64,000 bases of DNA from the NCBI GenBank assembly GCA_022495005.1, contig JAGYXB010000135.1, positions 1,550,001 through 1,614,000 of the forward strand, read 5' to 3'. The notes beneath the pieces were generated by a model that was not told where the DNA came from, did not search any database, and saw nothing but the letters and a program-made list of their open reading frames with translations. Shown one piece after another: positions 10,559 through 22,760 of the stretch. Numbering within the stretch: position 1 is the first letter of the stretch; the number at the start of each line of letters is the position of its first letter. Origin of the DNA: Rhyacophila brunnea. Lineage: Eukaryota > Arthropoda > Insecta > Trichoptera > Rhyacophilidae. Both the position numbers and the translations under genes were made by a program.

Positions 10559-12420
10559 TCTCGTGTCACGATGTTTGTGGTCGAACTCCTCCGAAATGGC
10601 TCGACCGATTTTTATGAATTTTTTTATGTATATTTGTTAGGTATGAAAATAGGTCAACAAGTATATTTCATACCGCTAGGTGATTAGGGTATCTCTATCC
10701 AGAAAAATTTTCTTTTATTTTTTTGACAATTTTTTTTTTGTATTTTTTTTATTATTTGGCATAAAAAAATACCTATAACCTCAAATTTTCACTTTCCTAC
10801 CCCCATCCTCCCATTTTTAATCGCGATTTTATTATTTTTGTATGAACAAATTTAACCGTCGTTCGTATTTCAAACAGAACGAAATTATTTATGTGGTTGA
10901 ATGACAGATGGCACTACGTCCGAGAAGAATTCAAGAGAAGCGTCGCGTCATTTTGACATTTCATTCGGCAAATCACAACGCAGTGCGTGCAAAATTTTGT
11001 ACGATTTATTTTAATTTATCTATTTTATGTGCGTGTATTACAGTGCACAATGCCAGCAAGACGCAAGGGGGGCCATTTGGGCCGTCGAACGAATAAAGCA
11101 ACAAACATGCGAAATAGTAGAGTAGAAAGAACAGACGAACGAATCCAACAAGATAACATAAACGTGCGTGTAAGCATGTCGCAATTGCGTGCATCTCAAT
11201 CACAAGAGGCACGAGCTGAACGAAATCAATAACGACAATTGGAACGGAGCCAAGCGCGCCGGTTCGTAGTTAACACACGCAGAGCAAATGACCGACAACG
11301 CCAACAAGTACATCGAACATTTACATCCGCTTCGTTCCTTCGTCTCGCATTCGAGTACGAGCCAGATATTGAATATTCCGCTCATACGAAAGTGCTGATT
11401 GGTGCTATGGACAAAGAATGTCCCCATTGTCATGCACTCAAATTCAAACATGAGTCAGCCGGGATGTGTTGCGCATCAGGAAAAGTGCAACTACCAGAAA
11501 TTGAGATACCACCAGAACCATTGAACAGCTTGCTCATTGGCACGGTTCAAGATTCAAACCTGTTCCTGAAGTCCATTCGCACATTCAATTCATGCTTGCA
11601 AATGACTTCGTCCGGAGCAACAGAAAGAGTTCACAATACTGCGGCAAATGGTCAACAATTCCATTCTACGTTCAAAATCAAAGGTCAAGTATACCACAAA
11701 GTAGGCTCATTGCTGCTAATGCCAAACGAACCACATACATTTTTACAAATCTACTTCATGGGCGCGGCGCGGCGGTGAGGACATCAATCATGTGGATGCA
11801 CGTTGCGGCTACAATAGCCTCAATTTTCCTAATGCCAGGCGCATCGTCGGCGAACTGGACGCCCTGTTGAATGAGCACAATGAATTATTGAAATTCTTCA
11901 AAGCACACATGCACGAATTGCAAAGTGACAATCACGCTATTGTCATCAATCCTGATAAAACACCAGCTGGAGAGCACGTGCGTCGATTCAATGCGCCTGT
12001 TGTTGACGACATTGCTGGAATCATGGTTGGCGACCGCACATCGACGCGAGAAATTGTGATTCGAAGAAGAAACAATAATCTGGAGTTCATCGCTGACACA
12101 CATCATTCATACGACGCTCTCCAATATCCGCTAATTTTCTGGAAGGGACAAGACGGATATTGCATAAACATTAAACAACGAGATCCTGTCACAGGTAATT
12201 CATTCATTATGAACATCATTACTCATTTTGAATTGAGAAAATTAATGGTTGATGTTTTTTTGTTTTTATCGGCGGTCATCGTCTACAGTGCTTTATTCCT
12301 CTTTCTGTCATAGATCCCATCCCCACACACTTACGATACATTCGTTACTTTTTATTTAACAACCAAAATATTCACTAGAAATAATTTATATGGCAGAACA
12401 ACGTTTGCCTGGTCAGCTAG
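10559..12420 (+). mobile_element. Helitron, truncated and non-autonomous
   Basis: The 5' end is TCTCGTGTCACGATG after an A, and the 3' end is CTAG (12417-12420) followed by T, the Helitron rule of 5'-TC and 3'-CTRR inserted between A and T. A short hairpin (GGCAGA at 12392-12397 with TTTGCC at 12404-12409) lies just before the end. No terminal inverted repeat or target duplication is seen, as expected. The interior carries the N-terminal part of a Helitron Rep/helicase protein, then jumps to the 3' noncoding end, so the rest of Rep and the helicase are missing. Confidence 0.85.
11050..12210 (+). pseudogene. Helitron Rep/helicase N-terminal fragment, broken
   Basis: The likely start is the ATG at 11050 (MPARRKGGHLGRR), in the same frame as the main segment. 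An in-frame TAA at 11230-11232 interrupts it. The second segment (to about 11778) has a CPHC-x11-CC cluster resembling the Helitron zinc-finger region and the stretch FKIKGQVYHKVGSLL typical of Helitron_like_N proteins. A frameshift in a GCGCGGCGCGG run near 11765-11780 moves the frame to the third segment (GYNSLNFPNARRIVGELD to DPVTGNSF). The homology then stops near 12210 and unrelated sequence follows. The catalytic HUH/tyrosine part and the helicase motifs are absent. The product cannot be functional. Confidence 0.85.
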
Positions 12421-12879
12421 TAGTATTATAAAATTAACAGTGTCTATGCCTTAGTCAGACAGTCGGTTTTCAGGGAAATCCCGGAATTAGAATATAATAT
12501 GTCTTTACAACTAGTACGTTCATAAAAATACCTTTAATTGCAAAGATTTATATTATATCGTAATATATTTTTGAAGATATGATGAGGTGATGGTAGACGA
12601 AGATTCGCTGTTGCTTGGTTGTTGAGATATGAGTTTATTGGTTGTTGCAAGATTACACTGAATAGAATAATAAGGATAATGACATGAGATTAACCTTGCG
12701 TAATCGCAAAGGTAATAATGGACTTATATGAGATCTATATAATCAAGATAGTAGAGAGACTTTATTCGTGTGGAATAACGGATGTACTGTGACGACTTAG
12801 CAGTAGGTACCTTCGTTTCGTGACGGACTCTATGAGTGGAGTGTCAGTTCATAGATTGTTCTGCGTATTTATATTAAAT
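12421..12879. other. AT-rich spacer, nothing recognised
   Basis: No gene, repeat end or motif is supported here. Confidence 0.5.
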
Positions 12880-13106
12880 GTGTCGCTACATTTTAAAATC
12901 AGCTAAGTCCACCTTTAGGTATTTTTTTTTACTTTTTTGTTAATTGCTGAAGAACTACTGCTTTCTAACATTTCTGCATACATGCTAAATGTGGAATTTA
13001 TTAATTTTAAATATTCTATACTCGAAATAATATAAACTGTCACCCTTGTGAATTTTTCTCCTATTCATCTATTTTGGACTTAGCTGATTTTAAAATCAAG
13101 CGACAC
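12880..13106. mobile_element. MITE-like element with about 31-bp inverted ends
   Basis: The left end GTGTCGCTACATTTTAAAAT...CAGCTAAGTCC is repeated inverted at 13076-13106, with two or three mismatches. AAAT flanks both sides (12876-12879 and 13107-13110), a possible 4-bp target duplication, though AAAT is weak evidence in AT-rich DNA. The interior of about 165 bp has no coding capacity. The superfamily is not assigned. Confidence 0.55.
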
Positions 13107-13439
13107 AAATGCAGTAATATATTGTCATAATTCTCTATCAAAACAAACATTACTGGTCTTGTTATGATTGAGGAAACGCTGACAATTATTATTTATAATG
13201 TTTTGTTTTAATAAGAAAATCTACACATCAAAGTGTGCAACTAATTTAATGCAGATCACCGCATATTATTATAACTCTCAATACAGTTAGGTATGTATGG
13301 AACATCATGTTCATAAAATGCTCACCTAGATTTAAAAAAGGTAGAAGTAATACTACGACACCCTAGGAGTATGTATCGCTATGCTCAATGGTGTGTTGAA
13401 GCATTGTAGATAAGTCTTAGCAGAGAGAAAAAGTTAAAA

Positions 13440-13690
13440 GATCTTCTGTCATTACTCGACCGGACTCGTCTCTTGTCTCAACTGAACTTGAAACAAAAAA
13501 CTTTCCTTTCCGCCGAACTCCTATGCTCTTGCGTAGTTACGTCGCGTGCTGGCGTTGTTTTCGTTTTAAGGCTTCGTGTCCGAGAAAACTGTTTGGTTTT
13601 TCGGGGACTCTCGGTATGGTCAGGTGAACGTTGTGATTGATGAGCTCTCAGTTGGTCAGCGTATCTTCAACTTTAGGGTCCGACGCCTTC
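13440..13690. other. G+C-elevated noncoding island
   Basis: A clear rise in G+C contrasts with flanks that are nearly all A/T. It contains TTACGTCGCGTGCTGG and TCGGGGACTCTCGG-type segments and no open frame of note. It could be a regulatory element or an untranslated first exon; an AGGTGA donor-like site occurs near 13620. Neither is demonstrated. AT-rich spacer lies on both sides (13111-13439 and 13691-14287). Confidence 0.3.
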
Positions 13691-14287
13691 TTTAATTCTA
13701 TTAAATTAGCCTTATCACCCTGTAATCTAATAAATTAAATAAATAGACTGGGTATTTTTTACTAGAGAAAATGTTTGTTTAAAGTACACATTTTTATAAA
13801 ATAAATTGGTATTTTAACACTATTTTTAGCTAGATAATCATAAAAAATATATTAAATACCTACTGCAAGAGACGATATTAATTTTGAATGTCAAAAATTA
13901 CATTATTAGTACCTACTTATATTTTTAAAAAATACAAAAAATATAATTCCCAGAAATACGCACTGAATTCTTCAGTGAAATTAATTAAAGTGGTTATTTT
14001 GAATAGTTAATAATATATTATATTAATGATTACATCGTTGATCGCATATGGCTACCATAGTTTAAATATGAAACTTCCATAAAAAACGGCAGTTTCCATA
14101 TTTTGTAAAATATGGAAAAGGTGTTAAAAATGTCTTATAACTTGACACCTTAGTTCAATAGGGAAACGACTCGAAAAATCTTGTTCTGAGAATATAATGG
14201 CGTTTAAATTTTTTCACAAATTCTATTTTTAAATTTGTGGGCTTGTTTTTTTACGAAAATGTGCGTTTTATTTTATCTAAAATAATT

Positions 14288-14391
14288 TGGTTGAGCAAGT
14301 GGCTGACATCCATTTCTCGTATAAAAGAAAATCTGTTAATACAACCCTCCACTCTGTGGAGGCCAATATGATCCTATTAGGATAGGTCGAA
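14288..14391 (+). repeat. SINE family 1, copy 1 (body only)
   Basis: It carries the shared body GGTTGAGCAAGTGGCTGACA, a CATTTCTCGTA segment, ATCTGTTAATAC and the perfect hairpin CCTCCAC-TCT-GTGGAGG (14346-14362), then an ATGATCCTATTAGGA end. The tRNA-like head is not clear in this copy. Confidence 0.7.
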
Positions 14392-14874
14392 AAAAAAATT
14401 AGCAATGCGCAATCGAATTTTACAATGTACAAAAATCAACCCAGAAATTTCCGAATATAATAAAGAAAATTTTTGATGTTTAACTCGGAAGAATTGTTTC
14501 ACTTATCTTTTTACCAAATACCTCATATCAAGAAAGAAAATTATAAAAAAAAATTTATAAAATTCTGGTAAATACTTTTAATTATCAAGTCAAACCTATC
14601 TAATATCTGGTAATAATGACAGCATCAGATATTTGATACGAATAAATACCAAATCAATGTGCTTATTGAATCCAATAAACTAGAACATTGATGTTTACAA
14701 TACTCCACAAAGACCGCATATATTTTTATCTTAATATTATATGGACATCTTTTTCAGTAATACAACTCACAGTAAACTGTGATACGTCAAAATGTAAGAT
14801 GTACAATTTACATATTGTAACCGGCTTAACTACAAATTATAGAGGACTTTGGCAAACCCTCAAAATTACCCTGA

Positions 14875-15080
14875 GATTGAGCTTAAAGAGCTTATATTAT
14901 TATTATCGTGGGACCCAGGTTTGCATCTTGGGTCTGGCAAATACACATATTATTACATACTGTTTTTTAATTTGTGTTTGGAGTCAGAGTATGGATCTAA
15001 AAGGTTGAGCAAGTGGCTAACTTACATTTTTCGTAAAAACAAAAAAATCTGTTCTCTCACACAAACCTCCACTCTGTGGT
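14875..15080 (+). repeat. SINE family 1, copy 2 with head
   Basis: A tRNA-like head (CCCAGGTTTGCATCTTGGGT resembles a T arm and B box) leads through a GAGTCAGAGTATGGATCTAA link into GGTTGAGCAAGTGGCTAAC, TTTTCGTAAAAAC and ACCTCCACTCTGTGG. The right end of the hairpin is truncated here. Confidence 0.7.
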
Positions 15081-15093
15081 AAAAAAACTCTGA

Positions 15094-16055
15094 TATTACG
15101 TGCAAATTATAGTTTTAGTTATTTTTACCATCGTCTTTTTATTGCGTCTCTTAATTTGAAAAACACTGCAATAGATGGTTTATAGAAATGAGCTACAGCG
15201 AGGTATTTTCATCAAACTTCACTAAAGACAAATGACATTAATCAAGTCGCTACTTATTTAATTAAATGGATTATGAAGTATTTTAAGCCAGATTATTACA
15301 CAATACGTGATTTTTTGACAAACACGCAAAGCCATATATTTTCAAAAACATTTTTCTCATAAATATTATTTCCGTTTGACATATGAGTTTGATTTAATTA
15401 TATGGTATATTATTATGACTTGGCACAATCCTTACATTTCTTTATGTATACACAAAAATGAAAATGTCAAATTTTAAACTATAACTATTATAAACCCATA
15501 ACTATTATCATTATATCAATACAATACAATCGTTTCATATCAATACGATTTGTGTATAATATGTGTATAAGTTTGTTAGGTTAGGTTAGGTTATCTTATT
15601 ATTTGTATTAAAGATGTAGTTTTCATTAAGCCTACTTCATATATATTGTGGGACATAGTTAAAATAATAACTATAAGAATTAAATGCGAAAAAACCAATT
15701 TTTGTTAATCACACATAATATTAGTCAACGTTGATGTAATTATCAAAACAACCTTATCAACAATATTGTATTTTCGATGGATTATTTTACGTATATAATG
15801 AAATAAATCAGAAGTAAAAACTCCGTGTCACATATTACATTTTTTTCAGGAGAGAGCAAAATGATTAATACACAAACTCAATGGGTAAATTTCTGTATAC
15901 TTTATTTATCTTATTTTATTTTTCATGTAATAAAGTAATAATAATAACAGAATATAAATATTGCATTACAATTAATATGCTTTTAAGTTTACCCGACTTT
16001 ACACAATATTGTCAAGCTTGCAATATTTTACCAATATCTTCTTGGTCGTGCGCTC
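15094..16055. other. AT-rich spacer with three TTAGG units
   Basis: No gene is seen. TTAGG occurs three times in tandem plus TTA at 15576-15593. This is the insect telomere unit, but the run is far too short to be a telomere and is probably chance or a repair trace. Confidence 0.45.
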
Positions 16056-17061
16056 ATAGCTAAGGATCGTGACCACATTTAAATTTCGCCATCCTTTGAG
16101 CGACCAAGACAAAGACAAGAGCAATCCATCCTTCTCGATCTTCCGCTTCTCTCAGGGCAGAATGGATGGTGCCCCCAGTCAGCTCTATCACTTGGTCGCT
16201 CCATCGCGCAGACGCTCTTCCTCTGCTTCGCCTTCCCTGGAGGCTACCCAAAACTATCAGTCTCTCCAGGTTGTCCGGTCCGCGCCTGACAATATGTCCA
16301 AAAACCTGCAGAATTCTTCTCAGACATATCGTCGAGAACCGTTCTTTTATCTTCAGTCTCTGGATGATTGACTGGTTCGTCTTGTGCTACGTCTAAGAAA
16401 TGCGAAGCATTTGGCGCCAACACCACATCTCAAAGGCATCAATTTCCTTCCATTCTTTTGCCTTCAGGGTCCACGACTCGACTCCGTATAGAAATATCGA
16501 GAACACTAATGTTTGCACAAGCATCGTTTTAGTGGCAATCGAAATTCCCCGATCCTTCCATATAGTAGTAAGGCGTGTCATCGCATTTTTTGCAATCTGT
16601 GTGCGCCTTCTTATTTCCGCTTCGCATCCGCCCTTTCCACTGATGGTCGATCCCAGATATACAAACTCGTCGATTGTTTCGAGGTTTTGGAGTGTACTTG
16701 GTGTTGGTAGAAGATTGGCCCGATCAACAACCATTAACTTGGTTTTATTCCTATTAATTAGGAGGCCATATTTGCGACTCTCTTCCTCTACCCGGTGTAG
16801 CAGCTTTGTGAGTTCTCTTTCATCAGCAGCGATTAGTGTGGTATCATCTGCGAATCTTAAGTTGCTTATTTTCTGGCCACCAATTGTTATTCCGCCTTGC
16901 CAATGATCTAGGGCTCTTCGCATTATATGCTCTCCATATACATTGAATAACTGGGGAGATAAAACACATCCCTGACGAACTCCCTTCTCGGTTCGGAAAC
17001 TCTCATAAAACGCACTATTTACTCTTACCTTTGTGTGGCTATATATTACAAAAACCACCAA
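16056..17061 (-). pseudogene. RTE (BovB-like) LINE reverse transcriptase, 5'-truncated, frameshifted
   Basis: The first frame (17061 down to 16393, 222 codons) has the RT motifs GVRQGCVLSP (residues 27-36) and FADDT (70-74), and after them KTKLMVVDRAN, VYLGSTIS and LYGVESWTL. All are typical of the palm, thumb and C-terminal region of RTE/BovB-type LINEs. Coding continues in other frames at 16244-16426 (a decayed SGQIL-type linker) and 16060-16251 (GSLQGRRSRGRASARWSDQV to a TAG at 16060), so at least two frameshifts are present. The endonuclease and the first RT motifs are missing because the copy begins near 17050, as usual for 5' truncation during target-primed reverse transcription. Confidence 0.85.
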
Positions 17062-20000
17062 TATTTTTAATGAAGTTATTATTCTTATATTCTATAATAA
17101 TTAAGTTTTTTTTCCATTTTATAATCAAATAATATATAATATATTACTGATAAATTGTATACTTACATAAACTTATGTGCATACCTACTCATTTTATCAT
17201 AAAATACACACTGAAAAACTTAGCAGTGGTTTTAGTATAATGGAGATTTTCTGACTTATCATTCAACAATGACACTACTAATAGAAAATAAAAACAATTC
17301 TTTTAATACATTTAAAAAAATAAATTATTTAAAAACAACACCACGAACGTGAATATAATATTTTTTTTCCGTTGAGACACGTGTGAAATTAAATAGCTCC
17401 TTTTTCCTTACTGTTCCAACATTTTCGTATTTTCTTTTTTGACTCAAGTTGGTTTCAAGACTACACGTGACTCGAAATATAATTATTCCGGCTTAGCAAA
17501 AGACTCTATATGGGCAAAGTCTTTTCAAAGTTTATTTTATGGAACAATTTGATGCATTTAGTAATATTAAGACCGTAATATTATTTAGGTGGGTTTATCT
17601 ATATTTTTTTTGTGACTAAAAAACTTATAGTAACTTTACTAAATAATTGTATATTTAAACTGTACTATAACTCAAACATACTTCTTTGGTACCAAGAAGG
17701 TCTACTTTTCCATAATACTGTGTCGTGTTTAATTTAAATTTCCGAAAAATAAAACTATACTCGTAACCTTATACTATAATATTACCCAAAAACATTTAAA
17801 AGATAAATCGCAAATTATCTGTCATCATTAGCTTGGATCAATTTACTGCTGAATGAAGACTTTTTTAAGCTAATTTGATGCTGTATTGAACAATATGCAT
17901 TTGCCAGCTATCGAGATAGCTGGTCATTGTCAGTTGGCTCCGCTTGCATTAATGTTTAATGAAATTTTGTCGGCAGCTATTTCTAATTTTATTCTTGCTT
18001 AAAATCTAAAAGTATAATTTTTGGTTTTACCATAAGCTGTAATAAAAATATTTTCAAAAGTTTAAAAGGTTTAAGAATATAGAAACAAAGCTCGCCTTTT
18101 TTTAAACCAATCATAAAATAAAAAAAATATCAATTAACCTGTTAAAAATACAGAAGTCATAAGGAAAGATAATAAGACAAATTTAAATAGTAAATAAATG
18201 ATAATTAAGACAGATAGAAAAACAATACTAACAATAAAATGCATTTCATGGCTTTCAGTTTCCAGAGTCGTAATGGATAAGATGAAAATAAAAACAATGG
18301 CAACTTTCAACTAAACCAAGTCACAAAAAGAAGATAGAAATTTACAGAAAAGTGTGTAATTATCATCTACAGTAGATTTTTTCATAATATTTAAAGTACC
18401 ACATAAATTTATATAAATATTGAAGATTATGTTTTTAAATGTTGTAAAATTTCTCTAATAAATATTAACTTTTAAGTTATCTAACTTTAAAATATACCTA
18501 TATTTCAGACAATAGTATTTATCTTGTATATATATCGTAGGTTAATTCACAGTCAGCGACTTAAATCAAAATGACGAAAGTCATGATAGAAAAGATTATT
18601 AAATCCATTCTAAAGTGATGTAATTAGAACATAGTTGACTAGTAATACTTTAATTATTATTATTTGTAAATTTAGATGTTTTTATTGCAAAAATAGTGAT
18701 TTTAATTAAATAAATAAATTATTATATAGATATTTAGTAGTCAGTGAAATATGGTGGAATAACTATTTTTGTATCTCGTATAATTATTTTTTCATAGGCA
18801 AAAACCTTCTTTATTCCATATTTTATAGTTTCTTTCTTTTATTAAAATCTTTACCCATTTGTCATTTAAAATAATTTTATTGAAAAAAATGTAACTATAA
18901 ATTTAAGCGAGTTAAGGACGTTGTATTTGAAAGAGGTAGTACTGTATTATCTATCTTGAAATAAGATGCACTTCAATCTTGATTGTAACCGAGAGCCTCG
19001 CTCAATATCCAATTGAGATTAGCTTTCCTATTCTCCCGTTGGACTAGTTCAAGTTGTCTAACTATATCATGGTTTTAATGACTCACGTTTTTATCGCTGT
19101 GGTAATAAACACGGGTCTAGTAGAGAAACCTTTTCTTTTCGTTGCTCATTTTAATTTGCATAACTTTAACAAGGGCTTAGTTAACGATATAAGTTTTCTG
19201 AAAGAAAAATGTTTTCATTCAAGCGACAGGCAAGTTTTAACCATTACCTAACCATAATAAATCAATACACACGTGCTTATGTTAACATTTTTTTAGTTTT
19301 CTTAATAATCATTTATATTGATCATATCGTTCTTAATAATGATACGGTGATCTATATTATCCTAGAAGTATTAGAGTTAACTCCCAAAAATTAAGTATAA
19401 CATTTTTTTAAATTTCAATTAGGTATGTCTTTATACGATACAACATTAAATACGCTTGAATAAATTAAACGGATTTATCAAGTGACTAATTGAGCTAACA
19501 TAATATACATTGCATAGACCTGAAAATACCAACTTAGTGAATTTCATAACTATTGATTAATAAACTATTATAAATAATTTTACATTTTCTTAAAAATAAG
19601 CCTGTAGAGTTTTTTGCAGTTTTAAATAAAAATATATATATTGATGAGAGAATAACAAAACTAATGAAAGAAGCATTACTGGCATTCACATTGCACAATG
19701 AAAATTGTATCAAATTATTCGTGCATGTTATATTATATTGTGATTGTTAGCTCATTCAATGTGCTTACATGCTTTATAATTAATATTTTTTATAATTTTG
19801 AACCTTTTACTTTACTTTTTATACTCTTTTTGAGATACTGCATATATTTATTTCTTCTTTACACTGTTTAATACTATTTCTTTGTTTTTAAATGTCATGT
19901 TGTGAACGTTTTAAATTTTAATTTGTTGTATAAATGTTTACCGTATGTAGAAAAAAAAATACACATTTTGCAAGATGGAATTAGATACCAACTTAATAAG

Positions 20001-20499
20001 GTCACATTCCTAAATTATAGGTCAGCACAAAGTATCTAATAATTAAAAATAATTTAGATATTGTTTCGTAGGCCCTTCATTGGATGGGCTTTCTACCTAT
20101 AATAACATAAATTATATTATCATTAAAACGTGTAATCTAAAATTAATTGTATGTTTATAGGTATATGTAGGTTTATCATAATATATAATCACATTTCCAT
20201 AATAAAATAAGCAGCAATAATTACAAATAATAATCTTTAAAACTCTGCATGTATATTATAAAAGTTACTTTTAGATTGGTAAATTTTCATTTGCGCATTG
20301 AAATTTATTTGTATTATGAATAAAAATCACTAAACACTGGCGTCGCTTTTTTATGCATACTATAAATGGATGAGTTCACTGTTTTTTACATAATGCTAGA
20401 ATATTCTATAACGGTCAAATTCTTAAAAGTGTATGAATTGTTTTATCGATTTCCGTGTGGCGAAAAAAGTAAAACTTCGAATTTAGTATTATATCAGCA
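17062..20499. other. AT-rich spacer, one perfect hairpin
   Basis: No gene is recognised in 3.4 kb. A perfect hairpin CCAGCTAT-CGAG-ATAGCTGG lies at 17904-17923. A mildly G+C-richer patch lies at 18930-19220. Open frames of 60-65 codons here (for example 19054-19251) have no recognisable content. Confidence 0.5.
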
Positions 20500-20850
20500 T
20501 GCATACAAGCATATTTTTTCACCAATTTGGACCGTATGAGGACACCCAACGGCATTGCAGATAGTAAAGGCCATTTGATATTATCAGCGAGAAAACCGTT
20601 TAACTTTTTTCAGCCCAGGCTCTGGCGGAAAGTGGAGCGAAGAAAGTCGACCGTTACGCTAAAACAGAACAGTTAATCCATAAACACTGCCAACGAATGT
20701 TTAGTTCGGCCGATAAAGTAGTAATGTAACGACCTCCGCATTGGCCCTAAGGCTTTTCCTTACGGACGAGTACCCACAAATGTTTGAAATCATTGTGACT
20801 TCAAGTGAACGGATTGCTTTTGAGAGCCAGTGGGATCGACATATAGATAG
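20500..20850. other. G+C-elevated noncoding island
   Basis: The segment includes CAGCCCAGGCTCTGGCGGAA and CCTCCGCATTGGCCCTAAGG, and it breaks sharply from an AT-rich setting. No frame or repeat explains it. Possible conserved regulatory sequence; AT-rich spacer follows to 21911. Confidence 0.3.
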
Positions 20851-21911
20851 ATTCGTAATATAAAGGACATTCACATCATATTTACGTAAATGTAAAAAAA
20901 TGTATAATTTCTTGAATCGATATCTAGCTACTTGCCATTACAATTATTGATACAAGTCTGTTTACTGGAAGCCAGCCGGGAACAGCGGCAATTTTGATGT
21001 ATTAAAAACTATATTACTGCCATCAAAGGATATTTTAATATAAAGGTGACAGTTGTAACTAAAAGGCTATTTTATTATCATAACTACCTACCTATTAGTA
21101 TAATATTAGTTACAATATATGGTACCTGGCGCATTTCTGCATTATCATGGAATCTAAGATTTAATCTATCCAATATTATGTCTTCTATAAAATATTTGTA
21201 AGTAGATTTATCTAACGAACCAGTAGAGGTCACTAAAATGGACGCATTGTGTTTTTGTCTCATTCTCCGCCTGCCACTCTCTAGCCTATACATAAAGGGT
21301 TACATATCGAGATCAATTAATTTTGATCTTAGGTTAGATAACAGGGAACATTCCTAAAGATTAGTGTCAGAATTCAATATTTCTAATAATGTGTCACTAA
21401 ATTTACACTATTACAAAATATAATTATCTAAGCCGATTTTCGTAAATCAATAAAATAAAATAGTCTTCAATATCTTATTAAGTAGATATATCAAATTCTA
21501 TATATCTGTGGGAAATTTACTAATCTCTCCGCGTTTTTTTTCGTTATAGGTACATAGAATATCTGCAATTTTTAGTTAATTTATGACAATTATGAGCAAA
21601 ATTGATGTGATCAACTTTTTATATTTTTATGTTTATATTTCATTTTTTCAAAAGAAATAAATTGAAGTATCTATCCTATTGACACCAAAAAAATATCGAT
21701 AGATGTTGTCAAATTTTTATATGGTAAGTATGGTATAGAGCTGATGTATTAATAATAGTATTTCTAAAAAAATGTAGTACACGGAATATTTTGTGGATAG
21801 AATTCATCAAAATTAAAGTATTTTTTGTGCACATTTGGCGTAAAATCATAGTGCAAGTATAACATAATATTGTATTCTACCTACTATAATTAAAGTTCAT
21901 TTTATTTTACC

Positions 21912-22135
21912 ATGTTCAATCCTAAGAAGACCATAGTATGGGCTTACATAGATTGGAAGTTGTATTAACAGATGTTTTACGATAAATGGATATTAGCCAC
22001 TTGCTCAACCTATTAGGTCCATACTCTGGGCCCAAATAAAGCTTGAAAAACTACACATGAATTAATATTTGCCAGAGCCCGGATTCAAATTCGTGATCGA
22101 GAATATTATTGATCGACACGTTACCGCTCAGTTTT
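21912..22135 (-). repeat. SINE family 1, copy 3 with tRNA-like head
   Basis: Read on the minus strand, the head ends in GAATTTGAATCCGGGC (B-box-like). The link GGGCCCAGAGTATGGACCTA follows, then GGTTGAGCAAGTGGCTAATA, and it ends in the CCATAGTATGGTCTTCTTAGG-type tail read in reverse. It is one of the fullest copies in the window. Confidence 0.75.
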
Positions 22136-22319
22136 TGTGAATATAGTACAGTTAACATCACAGAATTCCTAGTAGTTGTTAATAATCTTGAACACATATA
22201 TAATAAACAGTCGGTATTTATTTGATAATTTGATTCTTATTTAAAAATATTCATTTTTCTTATAATTATGTCATAAAGTTAATAATATTTATAATAATGG
22301 AAAGTTTTTATGTATTTTG

Positions 22320-22760
22320 TACGTTGTAGCATTGTGCATAATGTGACGTGACACATTTAATATTTCTCATCAGAAATAACAACGGCGCGACAGGGGTCTA
22401 CCGGTAGCTATACCATTTCAATCCGGATGCAGATTTCCAATGGTGGCACACTCGAGTGGCTATTTTAAAAAGCTCACACTGCCACAGCGGAATACAGCCT
22501 ACCCCCCTGGCCTCTGACCCCCCACCCCCTATTGTTCAAATGTCCGCTCCAGTTGCCGCAAGTATTACCTTCCTGAAGCTCACCGCAGAAGAATAATTCT
22601 GCCGGGGGCTTATCTGAAAGTTTGCCGACCAGCCTGTTAGCCATTATACTGGTAAATAATAAACAAATCTGCGGGCCAAAGCATTGTTTTCGTTTGCCTT
22701 GCACTGCGTCAGTGGACGTGTTGTGTTCAATTCGAACGAAGCCGAACCTGACCGGTCAAA
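22320..22760. other. Strong G+C-elevated noncoding island
   Basis: This is one of the most G+C-rich non-transposon stretches, with C-rich runs (CCCCCCTGG, CCCCCCACCCCC around 22500-22530), TGTGACGTGACAC and GGTCTACCGGTAGC. Frames across it (76 codons minus, 89 codons plus) have no domain. A promoter, untranslated exon or enhancer is possible but unproven. Confidence 0.35.

Noticed and set aside
10908..11096. Plus frame of 62 codons before the Helitron Rep
   Set aside because: A different frame from the Rep segment and composed of Helitron 5' noncoding sequence.
15576..15593. TTAGG tandem units suggesting telomeric sequence
   Set aside because: Only three units plus TTA, inside ordinary AT-rich DNA; too short to mean more than chance or a repair trace.
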